A stretch of 8,887 nt of DNA from VFMC01 sp050248155 (GTDB taxonomy: Bacteria; Actinomycetota; Acidimicrobiia; Acidimicrobiales; Ilumatobacteraceae): positions 1-8,887 of the forward strand of contig JBFWSW010000122.1 of NCBI GenBank assembly GCA_050248155.1, written 5' to 3'. A program made the translations under genes and the position numbers. The notes beneath the pieces are model-generated. The model had not been told where the DNA came from. It ran no database searches and saw only the letters and a list, made by a program, of their open reading frames with translations. Below are positions 1 to 5,661 of the stretch, piece after piece (the stretch's first letter is position 1; the number at the start of each line of letters is the position of its first letter).

Positions 1-73
1 GTTCCCCTTCATCGAGCGTGAGTTCAATGAGGGAAATGTCGACGCCTGCGCTTGTAGGCCGCTTGACGACCAC
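1..73 (-). CDS. Possible 5' end of an unidentified gene running off the left edge
   Basis: On the minus strand a GTG at 73-71 opens a frame that stays open to the window edge. It reads roughly MVVKRPTSAGVDISLIELTL, followed by an acidic DEGE. The frame is also open upstream, so the start is uncertain, and no convincing ribosome binding site precedes the GTG. If real, the gene lies about 50 bp downstream of the ABC permease in the same direction and could belong to that operon. G/C at third codon positions is only about 60%, below the neighbours. A plus-strand frame through the same bases (2-115, ending in TAG at 113-115) is a competing reading as the 3' end of a convergent gene. I do not recognise the family. 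Confidence 0.25.
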   Translation of the reverse strand, partial: MVVKRPTSAGVDISLIELTLDEGE

Positions 74-123
74 TGCACGGCCGCTTGTTCGGGCCGAAAT
101 CGGGAGTCGCGGTAGGGCGCGGT

Positions 124-1716
124 CTACGGGTGAGGGATGTCGCGCCGGCGGAAGCCGACGAAGGCCGCTGCGACGAGGACGAGGCCGACGAGGGTGAGCA
201 TGACCAGGCCGACGAACTCGACGTTGCCGCCGGGCGGGTTCCCGACGTGTTGGGTGGGTGACAGATCTCGCGCCCACGTGGGCAGGTCGAGGCCGGGACC
301 GAGGAAGGCGATGAACACGCTCGCACCGAGGACACCCCACACGAGCGCGAACAGGCGAGGTTGCAGAGCGAACAGCGCGCACGCGATGCCCACGACCGCG
401 AGGTACGCCGGCACGTAGGCGACGCCAGCGCCGACGAGCTCGCCGATCAGGCGGGCGTCCCCGACCGAAGCTGCGGCGGCGAGCGCGAACGTGAGCGTGC
501 CGGCGAGTGCGACGACGAGTGCTCCCGCTGTGGCAACCAGAGTGTGTGCAGCCAGCCACCGAGTCCGTGCCACCGACCCGCCGACGACAGGTTCGATGCG
601 GTTGCTCGACTCCTCTCGTCGAATCGTCGCGAATGCGGACGCGATGTAGCCGACGACGATCAGCGCGACGTAGACGAGCGCGATGGAGTAGAAACCGTCG
701 GCGGGGTTCGCGGGCGACGCATCGAGCGAATCGGCGAGCGACCGGTTCTCGGCGATCGCGTCCACGACCTGTTGGGCGAGGCCGCCGAACATCGCCATGA
801 ACGCAGCCGCGCCGACTGCCCAGCCGATCGTCGCGGGTCGATGGAGCCAGATCGCCGTTCCGACGGGTCGACGCATCCGGGCTCCGGCCGTTGGCGGCCC
901 GCCGATGCCGTACTGCAAGGTGCTGTCGCCGAGGTCGCGGTGGCCGGCGAGCAGAGTGGCCGCGACGACGCCGACCGAGCCGACCGCGATCGGGATCGCC
1001 AGCGCCCACCACCGGGCAGGACCGAACGCATCGACCTTCTCGGTCCAGCCCAGCGGGGACAGCCACGAGATCCAGATGCCACTTGCGTCGCCGATCCCGC
1101 GCAGCACGTACGACACGAGCAGGACGCCGAATCCGATCGCGTACACCCCGCGTGCGTGCCGCACGAGCTGCGCAGCGACGGCGGCGATCCCTGCGAAGCA
1201 GTACGCGAGCGCGCCGAGGGACATCGCGTACAGGAAGGCGCGCCAGAGTGGGACGTCCGGAGCCGCGAGCGCGACGCCTGCACCCATCAGGACCGTCGCA
1301 GCGACCGTCACCGCGGTCGTGACGGCGAACGCGCCGATCACAGGCGCCCGGCGGTCGAGCGGTCGTGCGAGGAGGAGCTCGAGTCGGCCGTCCTCCTCCT
1401 CGCCGCGAGTCGCCCGGGCCATGAGGGCGAGCCCGGCGAAGGGCAGCAGGAACGAGCCGATGAACCCGAACTCGTCCTGGACGACGCCGCCGAGGGTGTT
1501 GATGCCCTGGAACTTGCCGTTCAGCGCGTACAGCGCGCCTCCCGACACCGAGTCGGCGTAGCCCTGGATCTCGGCGGGGGTGTTGTAGAGGTGGGCGACG
1601 CCCAGCGCGGTGGCGATGAGCGCGCCTGCGAGCACGACCACCCAGGTCACCATCTGGCGTTGCCGGAACCGCCACTGGATGCTGGTGAGCTTGATCGAGC
1701 TGGTCGCGATGCTCAT
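124..1716 (-). CDS. ABC-2 type transporter permease, duplicated two-half form (drug/polyketide-exporter-like)
   Basis: This 530-residue polytopic membrane protein is the membrane part of the ABC exporter whose ATPase is encoded immediately upstream. About twelve hydrophobic segments are visible, near residues 22-42, 84-100, 127-151, 160-183, 190-206, 236-257, 294-316, 342-363, 388-416, 424-450, 453-473 and 500-522. The protein is an internal duplication. The cytoplasmic motif at 102-123 (RGEEEDGRLELLLARPLDRR region) matches 363-386 (RREESSNRIEP region), and an LSP motif with aromatic context recurs at 219-224 and 485-490. Such double-length permeases are annotated in actinobacteria as putative exporters of polyketide antibiotics. 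The ATG overlaps the ATPase stop codon by 4 bp, so translation is probably coupled. The substrate cannot be read from sequence; drug or lipid efflux is inferred from the TetR-controlled operon. Confidence 0.9.
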   Translation of the reverse strand: MSIATSSIKLTSIQWRFRQRQMVTWVVVLAGALIATALGVAHLYNTPAEIQGYADSVSGGALYALNGKFQGINTLGGVVQDEFGFIGSFLLPFAGLALMARATRGEEEDGRLELLLARPLDRRAPVIGAFAVTTAVTVAATVLMGAGVALAAPDVPLWRAFLYAMSLGALAYCFAGIAAVAAQLVRHARGVYAIGFGVLLVSYVLRGIGDASGIWISWLSPLGWTEKVDAFGPARWWALAIPIAVGSVGVVAATLLAGHRDLGDSTLQYGIGGPPTAGARMRRPVGTAIWLHRPATIGWAVGAAAFMAMFGGLAQQVVDAIAENRSLADSLDASPANPADGFYSIALVYVALIVVGYIASAFATIRREESSNRIEPVVGGSVARTRWLAAHTLVATAGALVVALAGTLTFALAAAASVGDARLIGELVGAGVAYVPAYLAVVGIACALFALQPRLFALVWGVLGASVFIAFLGPGLDLPTWARDLSPTQHVGNPPGGNVEFVGLVMLTLVGLVLVAAAFVGFRRRDIPHP

Positions 1717-2639
1717 GATGCGGATCGGTAGTTACGCAGGAACAGCTCGTCGAGGCTCGGCGGGGTGACGGTGAGCGTGTGGATCCCCGCGTGGTGCAGT
1801 TCACCGATGGCTGCGTCGAGACCAGTCGGATCGACGTCGAAGCTCGTGCGGATGTAGCCACCGGTCCGAACCGTCTCGAGGCTCGACAGAGGCGACGTGT
1901 GCGGGCCGAAGTGTGGCTCGGCGCGCGTCAGCGCGCGCACTGTGACTCGCGTGTTGCGTCGGAGCTCGTCGAGCGAACCGGTCTTCACGGTGCGGCCGGC
2001 CCGGATGATGGTGACGCGATCAGCCAGAGCCTCGACCTCACCGAGGATGTGGCTCGACAGCAACACGGTGCACCCTGCGTCGCGGCGTTCGCGAACGACG
2101 TCCTGGAAGACTCGCTCCATCAACGGGTCGAGTCCCGCGGTCGGCTCATCGAGCACCAGCAGATCCACGTCGGCCGACAACGCGGCAACGAGCGCGACCT
2201 TCTGCCGATTGCCCTTGGAGTACTCGCGGGTGCGCTTCGTCGGGTCGAGATCGAACCGCTCGATCAGGTCGTCACGATGCGGGGCCGTCCCGCTCCCCTG
2301 CGCGTACGAGAGGATGTCGATGCACTGCCCGCCGGTGAGGGCCGGCCACAGGGGGACATCACCGGGCACGTATGCGAGACGGCGGTGCAGGTCGAGCGCA
2401 CCGGTCCACGGGTCGCGGCCGAACAGCTCGGCGCGACCGCCCGTGGCGCGCAGGAGGCCGAGCAGGATGCGAATGGTCGTCGACTTCCCCGCACCGTTCG
2501 GGCCGAGGAAGCCATGCACCTCGCCGGGCGTCACCTCCAGATCGAAGCCGTCGAGCGCAGTGAACGTGCCGAACCGCTTGGTCAGCCCCTCGAGGCGGAT
2601 CACTGGATCGCGATGGCTGGGCGGTCGCGTGGTCGTCAT
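1713..2639 (-). CDS. ABC transporter ATP-binding protein (ABC-2 exporter type)
   Basis: This 308-residue ATPase would power the adjacent permease from the cytoplasmic face. Visible motifs are Walker A at 46-54 (GPNGAGKST), an ABC signature variant at 140-145 (YSKGNR), Walker B at 159-165 (DLLVLDE), the D-loop around 169-172 and the switch histidine at 197. A C-terminal extension after about residue 220 ends in the SLDELFL-type segment common in drug-exporter ATPases. The usual Q-loop glutamine is absent: the segment reads YVPGD at 90-94, a variant I associate with this actinobacterial subfamily. The frame is open further upstream to 2888, but ATG 2639 is chosen because it overlaps the TetR stop codon (ATGA) and the ABC homology begins about 13 residues later. 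Its own stop overlaps the permease start in the same way. Confidence 0.95.
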   Translation of the reverse strand: MTTTRPPSHRDPVIRLEGLTKRFGTFTALDGFDLEVTPGEVHGFLGPNGAGKSTTIRILLGLLRATGGRAELFGRDPWTGALDLHRRLAYVPGDVPLWPALTGGQCIDILSYAQGSGTAPHRDDLIERFDLDPTKRTREYSKGNRQKVALVAALSADVDLLVLDEPTAGLDPLMERVFQDVVRERRDAGCTVLLSSHILGEVEALADRVTIIRAGRTVKTGSLDELRRNTRVTVRALTRAEPHFGPHTSPLSSLETVRTGGYIRTSFDVDPTGLDAAIGELHHAGIHTLTVTPPSLDELFLRNYRSAS

Positions 2640-3268
2640 CGGTGCTCCTTCGGATCGAGGACGAAGGCCCCGTGTGTGTAGATGTCCATCGCATCGGCCG
2701 CCCAGCGCATCGCACCCTCTGGCGTCAACGGGTCGACACCGACCACGTCGACGATCAACGGACGCAGCAGGATCGTCGCCAGGTCGTTGACGAGCAGGAT
2801 GGCCGCCCGGACCGCTGGGTCGGAGCTCGGCCGCGCGATGCCGACATCGGCGAGCGAGCCGAAGAAGGCCGATGTCGTGGCGAACCATCGCTCGAAGAGT
2901 CGGCGCGCCTCGGGCCCGTGGTCGAGCAGCAGGCGTCGCAGATATGCGGGCAACGCCGAACCGGCCGGCAGGTTGCGGACCAAGGCGCGAGCCAAGGTCG
3001 CGGCATCGAGACGCTCTGTCTCGTCCTCCGGTCCGGCGGTGTCGGCGAGATCACCGACGATCGAGTCGAAGATCCCGGCGGCGTACTCGTTGACCGCATC
3101 GATGAGCTGTTGCTTGCCGCCGAAGTGGTGGATGACGAGCCCGGGAGACACCCCCGCCGCCTCGGCGATCTCCCGGACCGTGACTGCCTCCGGACCCCTG
3201 GCCGCGAAGAGCCGTAACGCCTCGTTGCGGATCGCGGCCTTGCGGGTCAGGTCCTCGACTGAATGCAC
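2636..3268 (-). CDS. TetR/AcrR family transcriptional regulator of the ABC exporter operon
   Basis: This 210-residue one-component regulator has an N-terminal DNA-binding domain. The helix-turn-helix lies near residues 29-49 (TVREIAEAAGVSPGLVIHHF), preceded by the usual helix with LFAARG and followed by the KQQLIDAV element of the fourth helix. The remaining 150 residues are an all-helical ligand/dimer domain of the variable TetR type. The GTG at 3268-3266 is chosen as start: TetR homology begins about ten residues in, an AGGA lies 8 nt upstream, and a TAGGAT -10-like hexamer lies exactly 7 nt upstream. A TTG at 3274 is the alternative. The frame is open far upstream and across the N gap, but that extension is noise. 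The gene leads an operon with the ATPase and permease, joined by a 4-bp overlap, and probably represses itself and the exporter. Confidence 0.93.
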   Translation of the reverse strand: MHSVEDLTRKAAIRNEALRLFAARGPEAVTVREIAEAAGVSPGLVIHHFGGKQQLIDAVNEYAAGIFDSIVGDLADTAGPEDETERLDAATLARALVRNLPAGSALPAYLRRLLLDHGPEARRLFERWFATTSAFFGSLADVGIARPSSDPAVRAAILLVNDLATILLRPLIVDVVGVDPLTPEGAMRWAADAMDIYTHGAFVLDPKEHR

Positions 3269-3297
3269 GTTCAAGATCCTATACAGATGTTCAGTCG
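3256..3297. promoter_or_regulatory. Candidate TetR operator: 8-bp inverted repeat bracketing the tetR promoter and start codon
   Basis: CGACTGAA at 3256-3263 and its exact reverse complement TTCAGTCG at 3290-3297 are separated by 26 bp. The enclosed segment contains the GTG start and a -10-like TAGGAT of the TetR gene. A direct repeat of GTTCA (3269-3273 and 3289-3293, 20 bp apart) lies in the same segment. TetR proteins commonly autoregulate from palindromes overlapping their own promoters, so the position fits. The spacing is wider than a classic 15-20 bp TetR palindrome, so two dimers or a looped site would be needed. The binding assignment is inferred. Confidence 0.45.
3276..3281 (-). promoter_or_regulatory. 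-10-like element for a possibly leaderless tetR transcript
   Basis: On the minus strand TAGGAT matches the actinobacterial TAnnnT -10 consensus and ends 7 nt before the GTG start at 3268. Transcription would then begin at or next to the start codon. No clear -35 is visible. The same bases contain AGGA, which could instead act as a Shine-Dalgarno if transcription starts further upstream. Confidence 0.4.
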
Positions 3298-3394
3298 TTG
3301 TCGAGCGGGGTATCCGCCGGTGCGCCGTCGGGTAGGAAGCTGACGCCCTCGCCCGTGCCGCTGCGATGCCGGCGGCGCGTTCACCCAGCCCCCG

Positions 3395-3399
3395 AAGGA
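3395..3399 (+). promoter_or_regulatory. Ribosome binding site fixing the start of the membrane protein at 3408
   Basis: AAGGA lies 8 nt before ATG 3408. It supports this start over an in-frame ATG at 3366, which would add 14 residues rich in Pro, Arg and Ser that look non-coding. Confidence 0.65.
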
Positions 3400-3407
3400 A
3401 CCCGTCG

Positions 3408-3935
3408 ATGAGACCAGAGCTGACACCCGTTGCCGCTGTCGCGGCGGGTGCTGTCGCCGGTGCCGTCGGCACGGCCGCGATGGACGTGCTCTGGTATTCG
3501 CGTGATCGGCGTGACGGCGGGGACGAAGGGCCACTGCAGTGGGAGTTCGGCGGCGTCGAGACCTGGGACGACACCTCGGCCCCGGGGAAGCTCGGCAAGC
3601 GGCTGGTCGACACGTTCCGCGCCCACCCGCTCGCCGATCGGTACGCGGCGGTGACGCAGAACCTCGTGCACTGGGGCACTGGCGCCGCGTGGGGCGCTGT
3701 GTTCGGGATGGCCGCGCGTGCCGCCCCGTCTCGTCGCGTCCGATGGGCTGCTCGCGCCGGCGTCGGGCCCGTGGCCTGGCTGACCCCGTACGCGGTGTTG
3801 CCCTTCGCCGGGCTGTACCGACCCATCTGGGAGTACGACGCGAAGACGCTCTGGAAGGACCTCTCGGCACACCTCGTGTTCGGTGTCGCGACGAGCGCAG
3901 CGTTCTGGTCGCTCGCTCGACTCGCGGGCGATTGA
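3408..3935 (+). CDS. Conserved small membrane protein, DUF1440/YagU-like architecture
   Basis: This 175-residue protein has about four hydrophobic segments: a Gly/Ala-rich helix at roughly 6-27, then about 82-101, 118-138 and 154-172. The first helix carries GxxxG-like spacing (AAGAVAGAVGTAAM) and is followed by WYSRDRR. The second begins HWGTGAAWGAVFG, and a final segment begins with His (SAHLVFGVA). A glycine-rich first helix followed by later helices with His and Gly resembles the DUF1440/YagU group, but I assign this by architecture only and no function is established. The soluble stretch at 30-75 is Trp/Asp rich and probably faces one side of the membrane. It is divergent from the TetR operon with 139 bp between starts, so the TetR operator could influence it. 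Confidence 0.75.
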   Translation: MRPELTPVAAVAAGAVAGAVGTAAMDVLWYSRDRRDGGDEGPLQWEFGGVETWDDTSAPGKLGKRLVDTFRAHPLADRYAAVTQNLVHWGTGAAWGAVFGMAARAAPSRRVRWAARAGVGPVAWLTPYAVLPFAGLYRPIWEYDAKTLWKDLSAHLVFGVATSAAFWSLARLAGD

Positions 3936-3994
3936 TCGATCGATGCGACGGGCGGCGACGCTCGGCGAGGAAGCTCTGGGTCTCGGCGGGAATT

Positions 3995-4094
3995 NNNNNN
4001 NNNNNNNNNNNNNNNNNNNNNNNNNNNNNNNNNNNNNNNNNNNNNNNNNNNNNNNNNNNNNNNNNNNNNNNNNNNNNNNNNNNNNNNNNNNNNN
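3995..4094. other. Assembly gap 1 (100 N placeholder)
   Basis: Exactly 100 consecutive N, the conventional marker for a scaffold join of unknown size. Frames that appear to run through it are not evidence of coding, and a whole gene could be missing here. Confidence 0.97.
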
Positions 4095-4166
4095 GCGATC
4101 GGGGCCAGCGTGCCGACCGAGAGCGCGATCGTCGCGCTGGACACACGAATCGAAGTCGAAGACTGA
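4095..4166 (+). CDS. Possible 3' end of a gene interrupted by gap 1
   Basis: The plus frame starting at the gap edge reads 23 residues beginning AIGASVPTES and ending DTRIEVED, then TGA at 4164-4166. Its G/C at third positions is about 80%, close to real genes nearby. A strong hairpin starts 40 bp after the stop, and the next gene is convergent, which fits a plus-strand gene ending here. The alternative is a minus-strand gene starting at GTG 4146 and running into the gap. That frame is hydrophobic, like a signal sequence, but has no ribosome binding site. The family is unknown. Confidence 0.3.
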   Translation, partial: AIGASVPTESAIVALDTRIEVED

Positions 4167-4206
4167 CCGACCGCGTGGCCCCGCACCTCGTGCGTCTGGT
4201 CGACTC

Positions 4207-4234
4207 GTCGGGCCGCGATGTGTCGCGGTCCGAC
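4207..4234. terminator. Strong hairpin, probable terminator beyond the DUF1772 gene
   Basis: GTCGGGCCGCGA (4207-4218) pairs with TCGCGGTCCGAC (4223-4234) around a TGTG loop. The 12-bp stem has one imperfect pair. On the minus strand it begins 2 nt after the DUF1772 stop. No T-tract follows on either strand, so it is not a canonical intrinsic terminator, but T-less hairpins at gene ends are common in GC-rich actinobacteria. It could act in both directions if a plus-strand gene ends at 4166. Confidence 0.6.
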
Positions 4235-4236
4235 TG

Positions 4237-4719
4237 TCAACGGGTGCGGCCGTGTTCGACGAGCGCCCATGCGAGGCAGGTGAACGAGCCGATGGAGAGG
4301 AGCACTCGGGCGATGTTCCACGCGACCCAGCGGGACTCGTGGAATCGCAGCCGCACGGCGCTCACGTCGATGGCGTCGGGGACGCCAGCAGCCTTGATCG
4401 CGTCGTTGAGCGGGAGGTGCACCGCGATCGTGATCGCGACGACGAGGATGTGACCGACGAGAGCCACGACCACCCAGCGACATGCCGGGTCTCCTCGCGT
4501 CGCGAGCGCCGCCAGGCCGCCGAAGACCAGCGCGCCGAAGAACGTGAGACCCACGAACCAGGGGTTGATGATGTGTCGGTCGATCTGTTGGAACGCCGAG
4601 ACGAAGGTGCGATCGTCGGTCGCGCGGAGCCCGGGCATGATGGTGTGCGCGAAGACGGCGAACACCCCCGCGGAGAGTCCCGTGGCGAGGGTGGCTGCGA
4701 TCAGGGTGAGCGTCTCCAT
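4237..4719 (-). CDS. DUF1772 (anthrone oxygenase-related) four-helix membrane protein
   Basis: This 160-residue integral membrane protein has four hydrophobic segments near residues 4-27, 53-74, 82-101 and 137-153. The family's typical elements are visible: a PLND motif with Asn105 after the third helix (HLPLNDAI) and a WxxWN...R element before the fourth (Trp131, Trp134, Asn135, Arg138). DUF1772 includes fungal anthrone oxygenases, but most bacterial members are uncharacterised, so an oxygenase role is only a possibility. The ATG at 4719 is supported by GAGGA 5 nt upstream. The gene starts 11 nt after the NmrA-like stop, so the two are almost certainly one transcript. They may act on the same small, perhaps quinone-like, substrate (inference). 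Confidence 0.88.
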   Translation of the reverse strand: METLTLIAATLATGLSAGVFAVFAHTIMPGLRATDDRTFVSAFQQIDRHIINPWFVGLTFFGALVFGGLAALATRGDPACRWVVVALVGHILVVAITIAVHLPLNDAIKAAGVPDAIDVSAVRLRFHESRWVAWNIARVLLSIGSFTCLAWALVEHGRTR

Positions 4720-4724
4720 GGGTG

Positions 4725-4729
4725 TCCTC
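4725..4729 (-). promoter_or_regulatory. Ribosome binding site of the DUF1772 gene
   Basis: GAGGA on the minus strand lies 5 nt before ATG 4719, inside the 11-nt spacer after the oxidoreductase stop. It allows independent initiation within the operon. Confidence 0.65.
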
Positions 4730-4730
4730 G

Positions 4731-5579
4731 TCAACGCTGTTCGACCCGTGTCCACACGCCGGTGGCAGCAGCCCGCCGCGCGTACTCCGCGAAGGCGGTC
4801 GGTGGCCGTCCGAGCACGCGTGCGATGTCGTCGGTCGTGTACGAGTTGCGCCCGTCGAGCACCGTCGCGAACAGACTCGTCAGGGCTTCCGCCTCCTCCA
4901 CGGGGACACCGACGGCGACTGCTGCGGTGACGTAGTCCTCCGGCGACACGGCGATGTGCTCGATCCGGCGGCCCGTCGCCTGCGAGAGGATGCGCGCTGC
5001 CTCCCGGAAGGTCAGCGCGTCCGGACCGGTCAGCTCGTAGGTCGCATCCGCATGTCCTGGCTCGAGGAGTGCACGAACCGCGACGTCGGCAACGTCGTCG
5101 AGGTCGACGAACGGCTCGGGCACATCGTCGACCGGCAGCGCGATGACACCGTCGAGCACGGACTGGAGCAGGAAGTGCTCGCTGAAGTTCTGCGCGAACC
5201 AACTGCACCGCAACACCGTCGACGGAACGCCGGCCGCACGCATGGCTTCCTCGCTTCGGGCCGCCTCGGGCTCGCCACGGCCGGAGAGCAGCACCAACCG
5301 CTCGACACCACGTGTGCGGGCGACCTCGGCGAAGGCTCCGATCGTGTCTGCAGCGCCCGGGAAGCCGAGGTCGGGGAAGAACGAGACGAACACCGAGGAG
5401 GCTCCGTCGAGCAATGCCAGCCAGCTTGCTGGGTCATCCCAGTCGAACGGCGGGTCGCCGGCACGAAAGGCTCGCCGGAGGTCCGCGCCGAGGTGGCCGA
5501 TCCGTTCTGCGACTCGTGAGCCGACCTTGCCGGTCGAGCCAGTGATCGCGATCGTGTTGGTCGTCGGGTGCGTCGTCAT
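4731..5579 (-). CDS. NmrA-like NAD(P)-binding oxidoreductase (atypical SDR)
   Basis: This 282-residue cytosolic Rossmann-fold protein has the dinucleotide loop GSTGKVG at 14-20 directly after the first strand (TIAIT). Further family marks are VERLVLLSG at 92-100, the substrate-side LRCSWFAQNF at 123-132, the PFVDLDDVADVAVRAL block at 156-171 and YELTGPDALTF at 181-191. The classical SDR Tyr-xxx-Lys pair is absent, as in NmrA/EasG-type members, which act as redox sensors, quinone or azo reductases, or pathway reductases. The substrate is unknown. Start 5579 gives the usual length, with homology from residue 8; only a weak GGTGG precedes it. The gene leads a pair with DUF1772 and is divergent from the AraC regulator, with 82 bp between starts. 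Confidence 0.9.
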   Translation of the reverse strand: MTTHPTTNTIAITGSTGKVGSRVAERIGHLGADLRRAFRAGDPPFDWDDPASWLALLDGASSVFVSFFPDLGFPGAADTIGAFAEVARTRGVERLVLLSGRGEPEAARSEEAMRAAGVPSTVLRCSWFAQNFSEHFLLQSVLDGVIALPVDDVPEPFVDLDDVADVAVRALLEPGHADATYELTGPDALTFREAARILSQATGRRIEHIAVSPEDYVTAAVAVGVPVEEAEALTSLFATVLDGRNSYTTDDIARVLGRPPTAFAEYARRAAATGVWTRVEQR

Positions 5580-5661
5580 GCCACCATCGAACTGCAGGAA
5601 TGCGAGACGCTGAATGGGTGCTCGTCCATGTTCCCTACTCGATCGTCTACATTCGCGGGGG
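5580..5661. promoter_or_regulatory. Divergent promoter region between the oxidoreductase and AraC genes
   Basis: These 82 bp must hold promoters for both directions. On the plus strand TACATT (5648-5653) fits the TAnnnT -10 pattern and ends 8 nt before ATG 5662, so the AraC mRNA may be leaderless; no good -35 is seen. For the minus direction I find no convincing promoter. A GAATG repeat (5598-5602 and 5612-5616) is the only repeated motif noticed and may be chance. Confidence 0.5.

Larger units (their letters stand above)
3936..4236. other. Stretch without a resolvable gene, containing assembly gap 1
   Basis: The 59 bp left of the gap are open in all three plus frames and carry no start with a ribosome binding site. 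An ATG at 3943 opens a frame into the gap but lacks a Shine-Dalgarno. The right flank holds a possible 3' coding fragment (4095-4166) and a hairpin (4207-4234). Nothing else is recognisable. Confidence 0.6.

Noticed and set aside
78..96. Short inverted repeat CGGCC-N9-GGCCG downstream of the permease as a terminator
   Set aside because: Only 5 bp, no T-tract, and such stems are frequent by chance at this GC content; it may also lie within coding sequence.
361..1731. 456-residue open frame on the plus strand opposite the permease
   Set aside because: Translation is almost only Arg, Asp, Glu and Gly with no domain or hydrophobic core, as expected for antisense of a GC-rich gene; the minus frame encodes a clear permease.
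1779..2790. Two long plus-strand frames opposite the ABC ATPase
   Set aside because: The minus strand carries all ABC motifs; the plus translations show no recognisable family and have poor codon composition.
2640..2888. Upstream extension of the ABC ATPase frame to 2888
   Set aside because: It would overlap the TetR gene by about 250 bp; the ATGA junction at 2636-2639 and the position of ABC homology place the start at 2639.
3935..3944. Perfect 10-bp palindrome ATCGATCGAT at the end of the DUF1440-like gene
   Set aside because: Simple tandem TCGA sequence with no room for a loop; no support as a terminator or operator.
3269..4483. Open minus frame running from the TetR gene through gap 1 to 4483
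   Set aside because: It passes through an N run of arbitrary length and is antisense to two real genes; TetR homology ends near 3268.
3883..4935. Plus-strand frames that span gap 1
   Set aside because: Continuity is an artefact of 100 N; the right-hand parts are antisense to the DUF1772 and NmrA-like genes.
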